This document shows positions 45,054 through 55,297 of a stretch of 64,000 nucleotides of DNA, piece after piece. Position numbers and translations under genes: made by a program. The notes beneath the pieces were generated by a model. That model saw only the letters and a program-made list of their open reading frames with translations. It had not been told where the DNA came from and did not search any database. Each line of letters opens with the position of its first letter. Positions within the stretch are counted from its first letter, which is position 1. Origin of the DNA: Methylococcales bacterium (lineage in GTDB: Bacteria; Pseudomonadota; Gammaproteobacteria; Methylococcales; Methylomonadaceae); NCBI GenBank assembly GCA_030654015.1, contig JAURYI010000110.1:17333-81332 (forward strand). Direction: 5' to 3'.

Positions 45054-46525
45054 AGGATTCTTCTTGTTAGTAACGCAGGTGAACATAACCATGCCGCGCC
45101 TGCCATTAAACCACTGCTCACCACGATGCTGGCAAATTCCGTTATTTCAGTAACTTCTGCGGGTAGTAAAAATGCGCACACTTTACCGACTAACAGAGCG
45201 GCAACGGTTGATAGCACTAAGTGTTTATACCACTGCCATTTCTCAGAGGAAAGTAAACGCCAATACAGAAAATGCACACCTATCAAGATATAACCCGCAT
45301 TGAGTATCAGCCATATCCATGCAGCTCCTATTGCACCATAATGCAAGGTCGCCCAAATCATAGAGGGAACTAAGAAGATAACGGCGACCAAATTGAGATA
45401 CACGGAAAATTTTGTCCAGCCATACGCCACACTCAGCAAATAAGGCATATTCATAAAACCATTCAACAGCGTGCCGATGCCGAGCAAGGTTAATAACGGT
45501 GTGACATTTTCCGTTAGCAGCGGGTTATTTGTCCACAGCAATAATAATCTGCCGCCGAACAACACTAATGTCAGGGCGGCGGGAATCACTAACACATTGA
45601 TTAGTTGCGCACCTTGATGATAAATTTTTATCAGCGCAGTTGTATTATGTTGCGTTGCCAATTCAGTAAAGCGTGGCAAATACGCCTGAGTAATGGGTAA
45701 GATAAACTGATACAGCGTTCCCGCCACAATGCTTGCCAAGGTGTAATAACCGAACAATTCTAAACTTAACAGCCGTGACAAAATGATTTTATCTACCTGA
45801 GTTAATAATAACGACAGAAATGTGGTCAACATCATCCCGCCTGCAAATCGCCCAACCGCTTGCAATTGTGGTAAAGAAAATTGTGCAGGTTGAGGGCTGG
45901 CAGGTAAATGTCTGTAAGTGACAGCAATGAATGTCACTATGGTGATGGTCGATATTATGCCCTGCCAGAAAAAAAAGCATTCAATCGTGGGTGCAATCCA
46001 CAGTAATACCAACACCACACCGCCTGAGCGCAGGGTGGCTAATACTGCGCCTGCTATATTCAACCAGACCTGTTGTTGTAAGCCGATAATCGCACTGCGG
46101 TATAGCCCTTCAACAAAGCGTAAGGCAATGACCAACCCCATAACGGTGATTGCTTGTGCCAATTCAGCAGGGGCTATTTTTTCGGTTTGCAACCAGTGAC
46201 TTGCCAGCCATGTTGCCGATAAACTCAATCCTGCATAGAGCAGCACGGCTAAGCTAACGGCGATGATTTCTAAAGTACGCAATAAATCACGGATAGATTG
46301 TTCCGTATGTTTTCCTGCGGTATAGCGTGCCATTTCGCGACTTAAAGTGGGTGTCATACCCATATCCAGCAACGCAAGCCATGCTTGCAGCATAATAAAT
46401 ATGCCGATAAGTCCGTAAGCCTCCATGCCTAAGTATTTGATATAAAGCGGCACAAATACTAAACCCATGATCGCTGTCCATGCTTGTCCTAGATAATTGG
46501 CGATGACATTTTTTTTTAGCGACAT
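45050..46525 (-). CDS. wzx: Wzx-type oligosaccharide flippase
   Basis: Polytopic inner-membrane protein of 491 residues predicted to flip the lipid-linked repeat unit. It begins SLKKNVIANYLGQAWTAIMGLVFVPLYIKYLGMEAYGLIGI, the hallmark start of the MOP/polysaccharide-transport family, and shows about 12-14 hydrophobic helices. It is the only exporter in the locus. Start ATG 46525. Its downstream neighbour, the DUF268 gene, overlaps by four bases. Confidence 0.9.
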   Translation of the reverse strand: MSLKKNVIANYLGQAWTAIMGLVFVPLYIKYLGMEAYGLIGIFIMLQAWLALLDMGMTPTLSREMARYTAGKHTEQSIRDLLRTLEIIAVSLAVLLYAGLSLSATWLASHWLQTEKIAPAELAQAITVMGLVIALRFVEGLYRSAIIGLQQQVWLNIAGAVLATLRSGGVVLVLLWIAPTIECFFFWQGIISTITIVTFIAVTYRHLPASPQPAQFSLPQLQAVGRFAGGMMLTTFLSLLLTQVDKIILSRLLSLELFGYYTLASIVAGTLYQFILPITQAYLPRFTELATQHNTTALIKIYHQGAQLINVLVIPAALTLVLFGGRLLLLWTNNPLLTENVTPLLTLLGIGTLLNGFMNMPYLLSVAYGWTKFSVYLNLVAVIFLVPSMIWATLHYGAIGAAWIWLILNAGYILIGVHFLYWRLLSSEKWQWYKHLVLSTVAALLVGKVCAFLLPAEVTEITEFASIVVSSGLMAGAAWLCSPALLTRRIL

Positions 46526-46576
46526 GGGAATGATGTTTGGTTTGCACCACAGCGGGAGGGAGTTATCAACAGCGCA

Positions 46577-47515
46577 TTACCACGCATCGCTTGATGTGTG
46601 TTTAAGCACGTCATAAACCGCGCGTATTCCCTCAGCTAACTCAATGTTATGCTGCCAGCCCAAAGCGTGTAATTTACTGACATCCATCAATTTACGCGGT
46701 GTGCCGTCGGGTTTTGTGGCATCAAAGCGCAGTTCGCCGCTGTAGCCGACAATGTCTTTTATCAACAAGGCGAGGTCTTTGATGCTGATGTCTTCCCCTG
46801 TGCCGATATTGATTAGCTCCGCTTCATCATAAGTCTGCATCAGATAAAAACACGCTTCGGCTAAATCATCGACGTGTAAAAATTCGCGTTTCGGTGTGCC
46901 TGAACCCCAGATTTCCACGGCGGGGGCATTGTCGATTTTCGCGGTGTGAAATTTACGCAACAGGGCAGGGAGAACGTGGGAGTTGTTCAGGTCGTAATGG
47001 TCGTTAGTGCCGTATAAATTGGTGGGCATGACAGAGATAAAATGACAACCGTATTGGCTACGGTAGGCTTCACAGAGTTTTATACCTGCAATTTTGGCAA
47101 TTGCGTAGGGTTCGTTGGTCGGTTCTAACAAACCTGTCAGTAAATAATCTTCTTTCAGCGGTTGCGGGGCGAGTTTTGGATAAATGCACGATGAGCCGAG
47201 AAACAACAGTTTCGTGACCTTATTCATATAGGCACTGTGAATCACGTTGGTTTCTATCATCAAATTCTGATAGATAAAGTCGGCGCGGTAGGTATTATTC
47301 GCCTGTATGCCGCCGACTTTAGCCGCCGCTAAAAATACATAATCAGGCTGTTCCTCAGCAAAAAAATCGGCGACCGCTTGTTGATTGGTCAAATCCAGTT
47401 CAGCAGAGGTGCGCAGTACTAGCCGCTGATAACCTTCGGCGTGTAATTTTCTGACCAATGCAGAACCGACCATGCCGCGATGCCCTGCAACATAGATTTT
47501 GGCGGTTTTATTCAT
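46577..47515 (-). CDS. fcl: GDP-L-fucose synthase
   Basis: Epimerase-reductase turning GDP-4-keto-6-deoxymannose into GDP-L-fucose. [16 protein letters not shown] is the GDP-fucose synthase signature, with the [24 protein letters not shown] block and catalytic [11 protein letters not shown] at 47515 gives 312 residues, the normal size; the longer open frame reads through gmd sequence. It overlaps the end of gmd by eight bases, so the two steps are translationally coupled. Confidence 0.95.
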   Translation of the reverse strand: MNKTAKIYVAGHRGMVGSALVRKLHAEGYQRLVLRTSAELDLTNQQAVADFFAEEQPDYVFLAAAKVGGIQANNTYRADFIYQNLMIETNVIHSAYMNKVTKLLFLGSSCIYPKLAPQPLKEDYLLTGLLEPTNEPYAIAKIAGIKLCEAYRSQYGCHFISVMPTNLYGTNDHYDLNNSHVLPALLRKFHTAKIDNAPAVEIWGSGTPKREFLHVDDLAEACFYLMQTYDEAELINIGTGEDISIKDLALLIKDIVGYSGELRFDATKPDGTPRKLMDVSKLHALGWQHNIELAEGIRAVYDVLKHTSSDAW

Positions 47516-48602
47516 TGTAATCATAGACACCGAAGCCGTGCTGTTTGACCAGCTCATCACGTTCGGCCGATTTAAAATCTTCGCGTACCATTTCAGCCAC
47601 CAATTCAGCAAAGCTGATTTTCGGAATCCAGCCGAGTTTGGTTTTGGCTTTGCTGGGATCGCCCAATAAGGTCTCCACTTCGGTCGGGCGAAAATAACGC
47701 GGTTCAACTTGGACGATACATTTACCAGCGGCATCATAGCCTTTTTCGGCTATGCCTTGTCCTTCCCAGCGGATATTTATCTCCAGTTCCTGTGCGGCAA
47801 ACTCAATAAATTGGCGCACGCTGTATTGTGTGCCTGAGGCGATGACAAAATCTTCGGGTTGGTCTTGTTGCAACATCAGCCATTGCGCTTCGACATAATC
47901 TTTCGCGTGTCCCCAGTCACGCAGAGCATCCAAATTGCCCAGATATAAACAGTCTTGCAAGCCCAGTTTGATACGCGCCAATGCGCGGGTGATTTTACGG
48001 GTCACAAAGGTTTCACCACGCACGGGCGATTCATGATTGAACAAAATACCGTTACAGGCAAACATCCCGTACGCTTCGCGGTAATTGACGGTAATCCAGT
48101 AAGCGTACAATTTAGCGACCGCATAGGGTGAGCGCGGATAAAACGGCGTGGTTTCGGTTTGCGGGGTTTCTTGTACCAGTCCGTATAATTCGGAAGTGGA
48201 TGCCTGATAAAAGCGGGTTTTCTTTTCCAGCCCTAAAATGCGTATCGCTTCAAGGATGCGCAACGTGCCGATGGCATCGGAATTGGCGGTGTATTCAGGC
48301 ACTTCAAACGACACGGCAACATGACTTTGCGCGGCGAGATTATAAATTTCGTCGGGCTGGGTTTGTTGAATAATGCGGATCAGATTGGACGAGTCGGTTA
48401 AATCGCCGTGATGCAGAAAAAAGCGCACATCCTCTTCATGCAGGTCGCGGTATAAATGGTCGATACGCGCGGTGTTGAACAGCGACGAACGCCGTTTGAG
48501 ACCATGCACGATATAGCCTTGTTCTAATAAAAACTCAGCCAGATAAGAGCCGTCCTGACCAGTAATGCCCGTGATGAGCGCGACTTTTTGCGGATTATTC
48601 AT
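47508..48602 (-). CDS. gmd: GDP-mannose 4,6-dehydratase
   Basis: First enzyme of GDP-fucose synthesis. The 364 residues show [22 protein letters not shown], the [18 protein letters not shown] block, catalytic [12 protein letters not shown], and [16 protein letters not shown]. It overlaps the fcl start and shares one base with the upstream stop (TAATG). GDP-mannose itself must come from elsewhere, as no manB/manC is in the window. Confidence 0.96.
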   Translation of the reverse strand: MNNPQKVALITGITGQDGSYLAEFLLEQGYIVHGLKRRSSLFNTARIDHLYRDLHEEDVRFFLHHGDLTDSSNLIRIIQQTQPDEIYNLAAQSHVAVSFEVPEYTANSDAIGTLRILEAIRILGLEKKTRFYQASTSELYGLVQETPQTETTPFYPRSPYAVAKLYAYWITVNYREAYGMFACNGILFNHESPVRGETFVTRKITRALARIKLGLQDCLYLGNLDALRDWGHAKDYVEAQWLMLQQDQPEDFVIASGTQYSVRQFIEFAAQELEINIRWEGQGIAEKGYDAAGKCIVQVEPRYFRPTEVETLLGDPSKAKTKLGWIPKISFAELVAEMVREDFKSAERDELVKQHGFGVYDYNE

Positions 48603-50191
48603 TAACGGACTCGTTTCAAATAACCATCGGGGGCGACAGTGATTAATAATTTATTGTGAATGCTGGTATCTATTGCAAATTCATCGTGAGTTTTTAAATA
48701 TTCCCACACCGCTGTTTTAGGATTATTGCCTTGTCCCCACGGACGGTCTGGATACAAATCATCTGGCATATCTTCAATCAGGGTATCAAACACCACGCAA
48801 TAACTACCCACGCTGGTTAATGGCGCGTAGGCTTCCAGTTCTGCCAGCGCATGAGCGTGGGTGTGGTTAGAGTCCAAACACACTAATACGCGCTGTTTAC
48901 CTTGGGCTTTGGCGACCACTTGAGCAATGATGTCATCGGCAATACTGGAGCCTTCAATCATACTGATACGTTTAGACAGCGGGTGCGCTTCGATAGCCGC
49001 ACGGTTGTGGGCGCGGATGTCGATGTCGATACCCAATACTTCGCCTTCATGACCTGTGCAACTGGCAATCAATTCCAATATAGACGCTGAGAAAATCAGT
49101 GATCCACCGTGAGCGATACCCGTTTCAATGATTAAATCAGGCTGCACTTGCCAGATGATTTCCTGCATTGCCACTATATCTTGCGGATATTGAATAATAG
49201 GGCGACCTAACCACGAAAAATTATAAGAATATTTGGGAGCTACCGAAGCCTGCATAAATTCATCAGCTCGCGCTTTTAATGTCTCATCTTGACCGATGGC
49301 GGCGATACGTTGTTGTACTTCTTGTTCAAAGTTCACGGTGATAGACCTGTAGGTAATAAATGGATGGTTAGAAAGCGATGATATTGAGGTTTTTTTACCC
49401 CAAAACGCCAGTGGTTCATAATCTGGGTAGGGATAATAGCCTAGGTTTAGTTGCAACTCGCTGTTTTTTTCATGCAGCCAGTGTTCAACCAAACGGCGTA
49501 CTGAGATGGGCTGACCTGAGCAGATGTTTACCGTTTCGCTTGCGTGTTGGTTCATTGCCAGTTGCACTACTTGCTGGGCGGCAATTTCGACGGGTAAAAA
49601 ATCGCGCAATTGTTCGCCGCCTGACATATTAAACATTTTATCACCGCGAGCGATTGCCTGTTGCAGTTGCGTATACAGTGAAGTTGGAGCTTGTCCCGCA
49701 CCGTATAAATAAAACAACCGCGCCCACGTTAATTTAAACGGGTGCGTGGTTTGTAAAAATTGCAGTTGCTGATGTAATGCGGCTTTGGCGTAAGCGTAGG
49801 GGTTGGCAGGTTGTGGTAATAAATCGGCGGATAACGCGCCCGAACGCATTCCGTATTCAAAACACGTTCCTGCGACCACCACCGCAGGTAAACCCTCGGT
49901 AATCAGCTGTTTAAGAAACGCATACTGTTTAGGAAGTTCGGTTTCAAAATGATGCAGGGATTTATAATTGGGCAAACCGTCCCACGCTAAATGAATCAGT
50001 ACATCGGGACAGCCCAGTTGTTGCCAAGCGTTATTATCAGGCTGGGCAATATCCATCAGCACTGTGCGCACAGACTCATCTAAAACCGACGCATGACGCA
50101 CCACCGCGACAATCTCCGCGTCGGTCGCTTGTAGCGCGTTGATAACATGGCGACCAATAAACCCCGTCGCACCTGTAACAGCGATTTTCAT
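48602..50191 (-). CDS. Fused SDR reductase and CmcI-like methyltransferase domain protein
   Basis: One frame of 529 residues encodes two usually separate proteins. Residues 1-263 form an extended SDR ([41 protein letters not shown]); residues about 285-529 form a cephalosporin-hydroxylase CmcI/rhamnosyl O-methyltransferase domain ([70 protein letters not shown]). The linker sits at a run of seven A residues (49390-49396 on the complementary strand). With eight A residues the SDR would end soon after and the second domain could start at the GTG at 49336. It lies among CDP-sugar genes; a final keto reduction and a methylation step are inferred. Confidence 0.8.
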   Translation of the reverse strand: MKIAVTGATGFIGRHVINALQATDAEIVAVVRHASVLDESVRTVLMDIAQPDNNAWQQLGCPDVLIHLAWDGLPNYKSLHHFETELPKQYAFLKQLITEGLPAVVVAGTCFEYGMRSGALSADLLPQPANPYAYAKAALHQQLQFLQTTHPFKLTWARLFYLYGAGQAPTSLYTQLQQAIARGDKMFNMSGGEQLRDFLPVEIAAQQVVQLAMNQHASETVNICSGQPISVRRLVEHWLHEKNSELQLNLGYYPYPDYEPLAFWGKKTSISSLSNHPFITYRSITVNFEQEVQQRIAAIGQDETLKARADEFMQASVAPKYSYNFSWLGRPIIQYPQDIVAMQEIIWQVQPDLIIETGIAHGGSLIFSASILELIASCTGHEGEVLGIDIDIRAHNRAAIEAHPLSKRISMIEGSSIADDIIAQVVAKAQGKQRVLVCLDSNHTHAHALAELEAYAPLTSVGSYCVVFDTLIEDMPDDLYPDRPWGQGNNPKTAVWEYLKTHDEFAIDTSIHNKLLITVAPDGYLKRVR

Positions 50192-50194
50192 GAC

Positions 50195-51421
50195 TTATTC
50201 AATCGTCAAATAAGGCACGGCGGTGACAAACTGTCCGCCCCAGTCACGAATATACGCCAGTTGCGCGGTGATTTCGGTGCGTAAATTCCACGGCAAAATC
50301 ACCACATAATCAGGCTTGGTGTGTTGCAGCTGGATTTCATCGACGATGGGAATGCGGCTGGCAGGTAAAAATTTGTGCTGTTTGGCAGGATTGCGGTCAA
50401 CGACATAAGGCAATAAATCAGGACGCACGCCTGCATAATTTAACAGCGTGTTGCCTTTTGCCGCCGCGCCGTAAGCGGCAACGCTTTTGCCCTCGCGTTT
50501 TGCAGTGATTAAAAAGCGGACAAAATCATCTTTTACTTTATCGGCATGGGCTTGAAAGCCGCTGTAAAACGCAGGTGTGGTGATACCTGCTTCGGTTTCT
50601 TGTGCCAATAATCGCGCCACATTTTCGCTGATAGCGCGTTCGCCTACATCACTGCGTTGCGCATACACGCGCAAACTGCCGCCGTGGGTGCTGAGTGCTT
50701 CGACATCAAATACTTGCAAGCCGTTATCGGCAAAAATGCGTTGTACGGCAGTTAGCGACAGGTAGGAATAATGCTCGTGATAAATAGTGTCAAACTGATT
50801 ATCAGCAACCAAACGCAATAAATGCGGAAATTCAAAGGTGGCAACGCCTGCGGGTTTTAACAACAATGCAAAACCACTGACAAAATCATTAATATCAGGA
50901 ACGTGTGCCAGTACATTATTGGCGGCGGTTACATCGGCGGCTTTGCCTTGTGCGACTAGGGTTTGCGCGAGTGCTACGCCGAAAAAATCTTCCACAATGT
51001 CTATGCCTTTGGCACGCGCCGCATTGGCGGTGCTGGTGGTCGGTTCTATGCCTAGGCAATGGATGCCGCGATCTTTAACGTATTGCAATAAATAACCGTC
51101 ATTTGCCGCGACTTCAATCACCAGTGCATCAGCAGATAACGCGAAGCGGTTAATCATGCTGTCCACATAGTGTTCCGCGTGTGCCAGCCAACTGCTGGAA
51201 AATGAACTGAAATACGCATAATCAGCGGCAAATAATTCATCTGCGTTGGCGTAATCTTCGGTTTGTACCAGCCAGCATTCGGTGCAGACCAAGACGCGCA
51301 ATGGATAATGTTTTTCAGGTGTGGCTAAACTGGATAACGTTAAATAGGCATTGGAGGGCGGCGCAGCACCTAAATCAATAAACGATAAACTTAATTCACT
51401 GTGGCAGTGGCGGCATTTCAT
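50195..51421 (-). CDS. Sugar C-methyltransferase (NovU/TylC3-like)
   Basis: SAM enzyme predicted to put a methyl branch on a 4-keto-6-deoxy sugar nucleotide. The 408 residues have an N-terminal zinc site (CRHCHSEL and, after a gap, CTECWLVQT), a SAM domain (VIEVAANDGYLLQYVKDRG), and a C-terminal C-methyltransferase domain with KREGKSVAAYGAAAKGNTLLNY and VVDRNPAKQHKFLPASRIPI. The ATG at 51421 has AGGA upstream; the open frame continues back to 51646 but the extra part is non-native. Position after rfbF, rfbG and an epimerase homologue suggests a CDP-linked substrate. Methylation position (C3 or C5) is not known. Confidence 0.85.
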   Translation of the reverse strand: MKCRHCHSELSLSFIDLGAAPPSNAYLTLSSLATPEKHYPLRVLVCTECWLVQTEDYANADELFAADYAYFSSFSSSWLAHAEHYVDSMINRFALSADALVIEVAANDGYLLQYVKDRGIHCLGIEPTTSTANAARAKGIDIVEDFFGVALAQTLVAQGKAADVTAANNVLAHVPDINDFVSGFALLLKPAGVATFEFPHLLRLVADNQFDTIYHEHYSYLSLTAVQRIFADNGLQVFDVEALSTHGGSLRVYAQRSDVGERAISENVARLLAQETEAGITTPAFYSGFQAHADKVKDDFVRFLITAKREGKSVAAYGAAAKGNTLLNYAGVRPDLLPYVVDRNPAKQHKFLPASRIPIVDEIQLQHTKPDYVVILPWNLRTEITAQLAYIRDWGGQFVTAVPYLTIE

Positions 51422-51458
51422 CTTGTTCCTGCTGGTCTGAAATAGGGGTAACAATGGC

Positions 51459-51512
51459 AACGATACGCGAGTATCGTTATACTTTACGGTAACCTCCTCG
51501 TTCACGAGGAGG
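51459..51512. other. Two hairpins between epimerase homologue and methyltransferase genes
   Basis: AACGATA (51459-51465) pairs with TATCGTT (51472-51478), and CCTCCTCG (51493-51500) pairs with CGAGGAGG (51505-51512) over TTCA. Neither has a T-run. They are in an operon otherwise almost free of gaps, so they may stabilise or process the mRNA. Confidence 0.45.
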
Positions 51513-51545
51513 AATAATTCACCGACCTCTATCCGTCTGTGGATG

Positions 51546-52139
51546 TCATTTGACGGATGAGGTTGGGTGTGGATTGAAACATAATGCGATTCCCTGAAAA
51601 TCTGAACTGATAAAAGGATGATTCTGGTCGCGGGGCGATAAATCAATAATGGGTAATCGCCACGCGATATTTAAACGCGGGTCGCTGACCTGTAAACCGC
51701 ATTCGGCTTCTGGATGATACGCGGCGGTATGCAGATAGAGTAACTCACAATCAGGCGTTAAGGCTTGAAAACCGTGCGCGAAACCTTCGGGTATCAATAA
51801 ACTTTTGCGATTGTCCGCGCTCAGTATTTCGCCGTGCCAGTGCAAAAAGGTTGGTGAATCGCGGCGTAAATCCACCGCAATATCCCATATTTCACCGTGT
51901 AAACAGCTGACAATTTTTGTTTCCGCGTGGGGCGGCAGTTGGAAATGCAAGCCGCGCACTGCGCCTTGTTGCTTGGTCAGGGTGTGATTCATTTGCGCGA
52001 TGGGTTTGGCTACGCCCGCATCACGAAATTCCTCCGCACAATAAAAGCGCGATAAAAAGCCGCGAGCATCGCTGATAAGTTGTCGTTGCACAAGCTGCAA
52101 ACCTGCCAATGGCGTGGGAATAAACTCAAATTTTACCAT
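51546..52139 (-). CDS. RmlC-type sugar 3,5-epimerase homologue
   Basis: Cupin enzyme of the dTDP-4-keto-6-deoxyhexose 3,5-epimerase family, 197 residues. The catalytic His block reads GAVRGLHFQLP, followed by IWDIAVDLRRDSPTF, PEGFAHGFQAL and YHPEAECGLQVSDPRLNI. ATG at 52139 overlaps the end of rfbG by 14 bases. As no rmlA/rmlB/rmlD genes are present and it follows rfbF and rfbG, the substrate is probably the CDP-4-keto-6-deoxyglucose they make, not a dTDP sugar; this is inference from context. Confidence 0.85.
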   Translation of the reverse strand: MVKFEFIPTPLAGLQLVQRQLISDARGFLSRFYCAEEFRDAGVAKPIAQMNHTLTKQQGAVRGLHFQLPPHAETKIVSCLHGEIWDIAVDLRRDSPTFLHWHGEILSADNRKSLLIPEGFAHGFQALTPDCELLYLHTAAYHPEAECGLQVSDPRLNIAWRLPIIDLSPRDQNHPFISSDFQGIALCFNPHPTSSVK

Positions 52140-53190
52140 GGGTATAATCGTCAATTTGTGCCAAGGTGATTGCCTGCATATCTTGTCCAGCACGCCACGC
52201 TTCATGCCACGCGATGGTTTTTTGCAAGGCGGTGGCTAGTCGCCAGCGCGGTTGCCACGGTAAACGATGCTTTGCCTTACTACTGTCCAGCGTCAAATAA
52301 TGCGCTTCGTGGGCTTGGGGTGTGCTGTCGCGTTGCCAGTGTAAATCAGGGCGGTGTTCGGAGAGTTGTTCCACTATCCAGCGCACAGAACGAGCATCTT
52401 CATGCAGTGGGCCGAAATTCCATGCTTCGGCGAATGCCGCACCGTCGGTGTACAAGCGTTCCGCCAAGCGCAAATAACCTGATAACGGCTCTAAAACGTG
52501 TTGCCACGGGCGGGTGGCTTCGGGAGAGCGAATGGTTAATGATTGTTGGGTATCGAGGGCGCGTAAAAAATCGGGGATTAATCTATCAATCGCCCAGTCA
52601 CCACCGCCGATGACATTGCCTGCTCTGGCACTGGCGAGAGCGACACCTGCGCTGTGTAAAAACGATTGCCGATACGCGGCAGTGACTAATTCCGCACAGC
52701 CTTTGCTGCTGGAATAGGGATCAAAACCGCCCATGGCTTCATTTTCACGGTAGCCCCAGTGCCATTCGCGATTTTCATAGCATTTGTCGGTGGTGACATT
52801 GACCACCGCTTTGACGCTGGGTGTGGCGCGAACGGCTTCCAATAAATGCACTGTGCCCATGACATTAACGCTATAGGTTTCTATCGGTTGGGCGTAAGAA
52901 TAACGCACCAGAGCTTGCGCGGCTAAGTGCAGCACGATGTCGGGCTGTGCGGCTTGCATGGCGTTTTTAAGCTGTTCGGCATCACGAATATCGCCGATGA
53001 TGTGTTGCACCAAGCCTCGTTCAACGTTCGCAACGGTAAAAAAATTGGGTTCGGTGGGTGGCGATAGCGCGTAGCCTGTGACTTTCGCGCCCATGGCCTG
53101 CAACCATAAGGCTAACCAACCGCCTTTAAAGCCTGTGTGTCCTGTTAAGAATACTCGTTTGTCTTGCCAAAAATCGTGATTCACTACCAT
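52126..53190 (-). CDS. rfbG: CDP-glucose 4,6-dehydratase
   Basis: Makes CDP-4-keto-6-deoxyglucose. The 354 residues have the RfbG features: [20 protein letters not shown] with the characteristic [38 protein letters not shown] and catalytic [16 protein letters not shown] at 53190 lies inside the last codons of rfbF (seven-base overlap). The longer frame to 53220 is not used. Together with rfbF it forms the entry to CDP-6-deoxy sugars. Confidence 0.95.
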   Translation of the reverse strand: MVVNHDFWQDKRVFLTGHTGFKGGWLALWLQAMGAKVTGYALSPPTEPNFFTVANVERGLVQHIIGDIRDAEQLKNAMQAAQPDIVLHLAAQALVRYSYAQPIETYSVNVMGTVHLLEAVRATPSVKAVVNVTTDKCYENREWHWGYRENEAMGGFDPYSSSKGCAELVTAAYRQSFLHSAGVALASARAGNVIGGGDWAIDRLIPDFLRALDTQQSLTIRSPEATRPWQHVLEPLSGYLRLAERLYTDGAAFAEAWNFGPLHEDARSVRWIVEQLSEHRPDLHWQRDSTPQAHEAHYLTLDSSKAKHRLPWQPRWRLATALQKTIAWHEAWRAGQDMQAITLAQIDDYTHGKI

Positions 53191-53954
53191 ATTTTCCACG
53201 GTGCTTTGCCGCTGTCCCATAAGGCTTCGAGATGATTCTTATCGCGTAAAGTATCCATCGGTTGCCAGAAACCCTGATGTGCATAGGCGCGTAATTCGTC
53301 AAGGGCTGCAAGCTGCATTAACGGCTCGCTTTCCCACGGGGTGTCATCAGCGGCAATCAGGTCGATACAGCGCGGCGATAACACAAAAAAGCCGCCGTTA
53401 ATCCAGCCGCCGTCACCTTGGGGTTTTTCAATAAAACCGCGCACACTATCACCGTCCAGATGTAACGCGCCATAACGACCAGGCGGTTGTACGGCGGTAA
53501 TGGTGGCGAGTTTGCCGTGTTGTTGATGAAACGCCAGTTGCGCACTGACATCAATATCGGCAACGCCATCGCCGTAAGTAAAACAAAAAGCGTCTTCGTC
53601 CTGCACATAATGCGCGACCCGTTTTAAGCGTCCGCCTGTCAGGGTGTCATCCCCTGTATCCACCAGCGTGACGCGCCACGGTTCGGCATGACGCTCATGC
53701 ACTTCCATTTTATTGTGCTGCATATCAAAGGTGACATCGGAACTGTGCAGAAAATAATTGGCGAAATACTCTTTAATCACATAGCCCTTGTAGCCGCAGC
53801 AAATAATAAAGTCGTTGATGCCGTGCGCGGAGTAGGTTTTGAGAATATGCCACAGTATCGGTTTGCCGCCGATTTCTACCATCGGTTTGGGGCGCGTGGA
53901 GGTTTCTTCGCTGATTCGCGTCCCTAACCCGCCCGCGAGTATGATTGCTTTCAT
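53184..53954 (-). CDS. rfbF: Glucose-1-phosphate cytidylyltransferase
   Basis: Forms CDP-glucose from CTP and glucose-1-phosphate. The nucleotidyltransferase motif reads [20 protein letters not shown], followed by [30 protein letters not shown] and [11 protein letters not shown]. The ATG at 53954 gives 256 residues as usual for RfbF; the open frame further upstream is not native. It begins the main sugar-nucleotide part of the locus, after a gap of about 300 bases from the preceding gene. Confidence 0.95.
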   Translation of the reverse strand: MKAIILAGGLGTRISEETSTRPKPMVEIGGKPILWHILKTYSAHGINDFIICCGYKGYVIKEYFANYFLHSSDVTFDMQHNKMEVHERHAEPWRVTLVDTGDDTLTGGRLKRVAHYVQDEDAFCFTYGDGVADIDVSAQLAFHQQHGKLATITAVQPPGRYGALHLDGDSVRGFIEKPQGDGGWINGGFFVLSPRCIDLIAADDTPWESEPLMQLAALDELRAYAHQGFWQPMDTLRDKNHLEALWDSGKAPWKIW

Positions 53955-54092
53955 TCGGTAATCTGCCAAAAAGAAGGATTTAGGATAAGAGCGTGTCCCA
54001 TGTTGTGGGCGATTATAACCAGTATTAATGGCTAACACTAGGCGATACAAGGGAAGCCAGCGTTTTACGGCATACCCCATTCAATTAAGTGA

Positions 54093-54248
54093 TTACTGAT
54101 TTAACGGGAAAAAAGAAGCATCGAAGCCTTGTTCAATCGCTTTAGACAAGACCACGATGCTTTTGAGGGTGACGGGGGTAAGTCGCTGTGTAAATTTTGT
54201 ATCAATGCACTCCAGAACGGACTGCACCTGAGAATAGACGCGACACAT
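54093..54248 (-). CDS. Possible 51-residue protein downstream of the MJ1255-type transferase
   Basis: A short frame starting MCRVYSQVQSVLECIDTKF begins five bases after the previous stop, preceded by AAGGTGA. It is not recognised; the composition looks protein-like (few rare residues, alternating hydrophobics) but it may be a remnant of a longer gene or chance. It occupies most of the 300-base gap before rfbF. Confidence 0.3.
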   Translation of the reverse strand: MCRVYSQVQSVLECIDTKFTQRLTPVTLKSIVVLSKAIEQGFDASFFPLNQ

Positions 54249-54253
54249 TCACC

Positions 54254-55297
54254 TTAAGATTTATCTTTCAGATGTTCGACATTGACGGTATCCCAGACCG
54301 ATTCAATAAAATCGGTGGTCATTTCGGGCATTCCGTCTTGAATCCAGCGCACGATGACGTTGGCGATATTGGGATAAGTAATCTGTACGCCATGTTGGTT
54401 ATGTAACCAATGTTCAATGACGGCAGAATCCAGATTGTAGGTGGAATGACCGTAGCCCAATTGTGCCAAAGCCGCCCCATTAGCAAGCTGTTCCATTTGC
54501 CCGTGTATCGGCTTGGCGAGAATTTTTTTGCCTAATTGCAAACATTCACTGGCAAGCTCAAACCCTGAGTTACTGATAACACCTTCGCAATCAATCAGAT
54601 TTTTCTGGAAGCCGTCGCGTGACAACGGGTAGATGATAACGTGATCAAAAGTAGAGGTGACCGTTTCAGGTGTGTAAAAGTGAAAGCTAAAGTCAGTAAA
54701 CGGGGCTAATAACTGGACAACATCTTCGGGATCTTCAAACGGCAGATACACCACGATTTTATTTTTAATCGCGGGCAGGGCGGTTTTAGTTTCAATAATG
54801 GGCGGCAAAATGGGTTGCCCGAAATGATGCCAATGCAAGCCGATACTTTTTTCAGCGGGGGCAAAATATTTCAGTACCAGTTCGGCAACGGGGTCGGCGT
54901 GTTCTCTGGGTACTTTGTATTTGAACGCATATTGATGCCCGATAGCCAATGACAGTTTTTTCTGTTTTCGAGCAGCCCATGAGGTGACAGGTTCAAAGTC
55001 GCTGATGACTAAATCATAACCGCTTAAATCAAGGCTGTTAATGTCCTTGATAAGTTGCAGCGGCTGGGCTTCAGTCGCGGTTTTTAAAAAATTAATGTTG
55101 CCTTTATGAATGCTGAATGTCAGACCTGTGCGTAGTTGATAGTCCTTGAAAATCTCCATATCAAAATATTTTTCTGCGGGTCTGCCGCTGAATTGAAACG
55201 TGACATCCATCCCTGCCGCGTAAAGCTCCTTTGCCATGACTCGTGCGCGAGTGATATGACCATTGCCCGTACCTTGTACACCGTAAAAAATTTTCAT
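54254..55297 (-). CDS. MJ1255/VC2487-family glycosyltransferase
   Basis: GT-B type protein of 347 residues with the family start KIFYGVQGTGNGHITRARVM, the YDLVISDFEPVTSWAARK block, the GHQYAFKY segment, and a donor domain with VVYLPFEDPEDVVQLL, VISNSGFELASECLQLGKKIL. Families of this type act on lipid-linked or nucleotide hexosamine donors. It overlaps the PAP2 phosphatase gene by four bases, so they are coupled. Function is not established. Confidence 0.8.
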   Translation of the reverse strand: MKIFYGVQGTGNGHITRARVMAKELYAAGMDVTFQFSGRPAEKYFDMEIFKDYQLRTGLTFSIHKGNINFLKTATEAQPLQLIKDINSLDLSGYDLVISDFEPVTSWAARKQKKLSLAIGHQYAFKYKVPREHADPVAELVLKYFAPAEKSIGLHWHHFGQPILPPIIETKTALPAIKNKIVVYLPFEDPEDVVQLLAPFTDFSFHFYTPETVTSTFDHVIIYPLSRDGFQKNLIDCEGVISNSGFELASECLQLGKKILAKPIHGQMEQLANGAALAQLGYGHSTYNLDSAVIEHWLHNQHGVQITYPNIANVIVRWIQDGMPEMTTDFIESVWDTVNVEHLKDKS

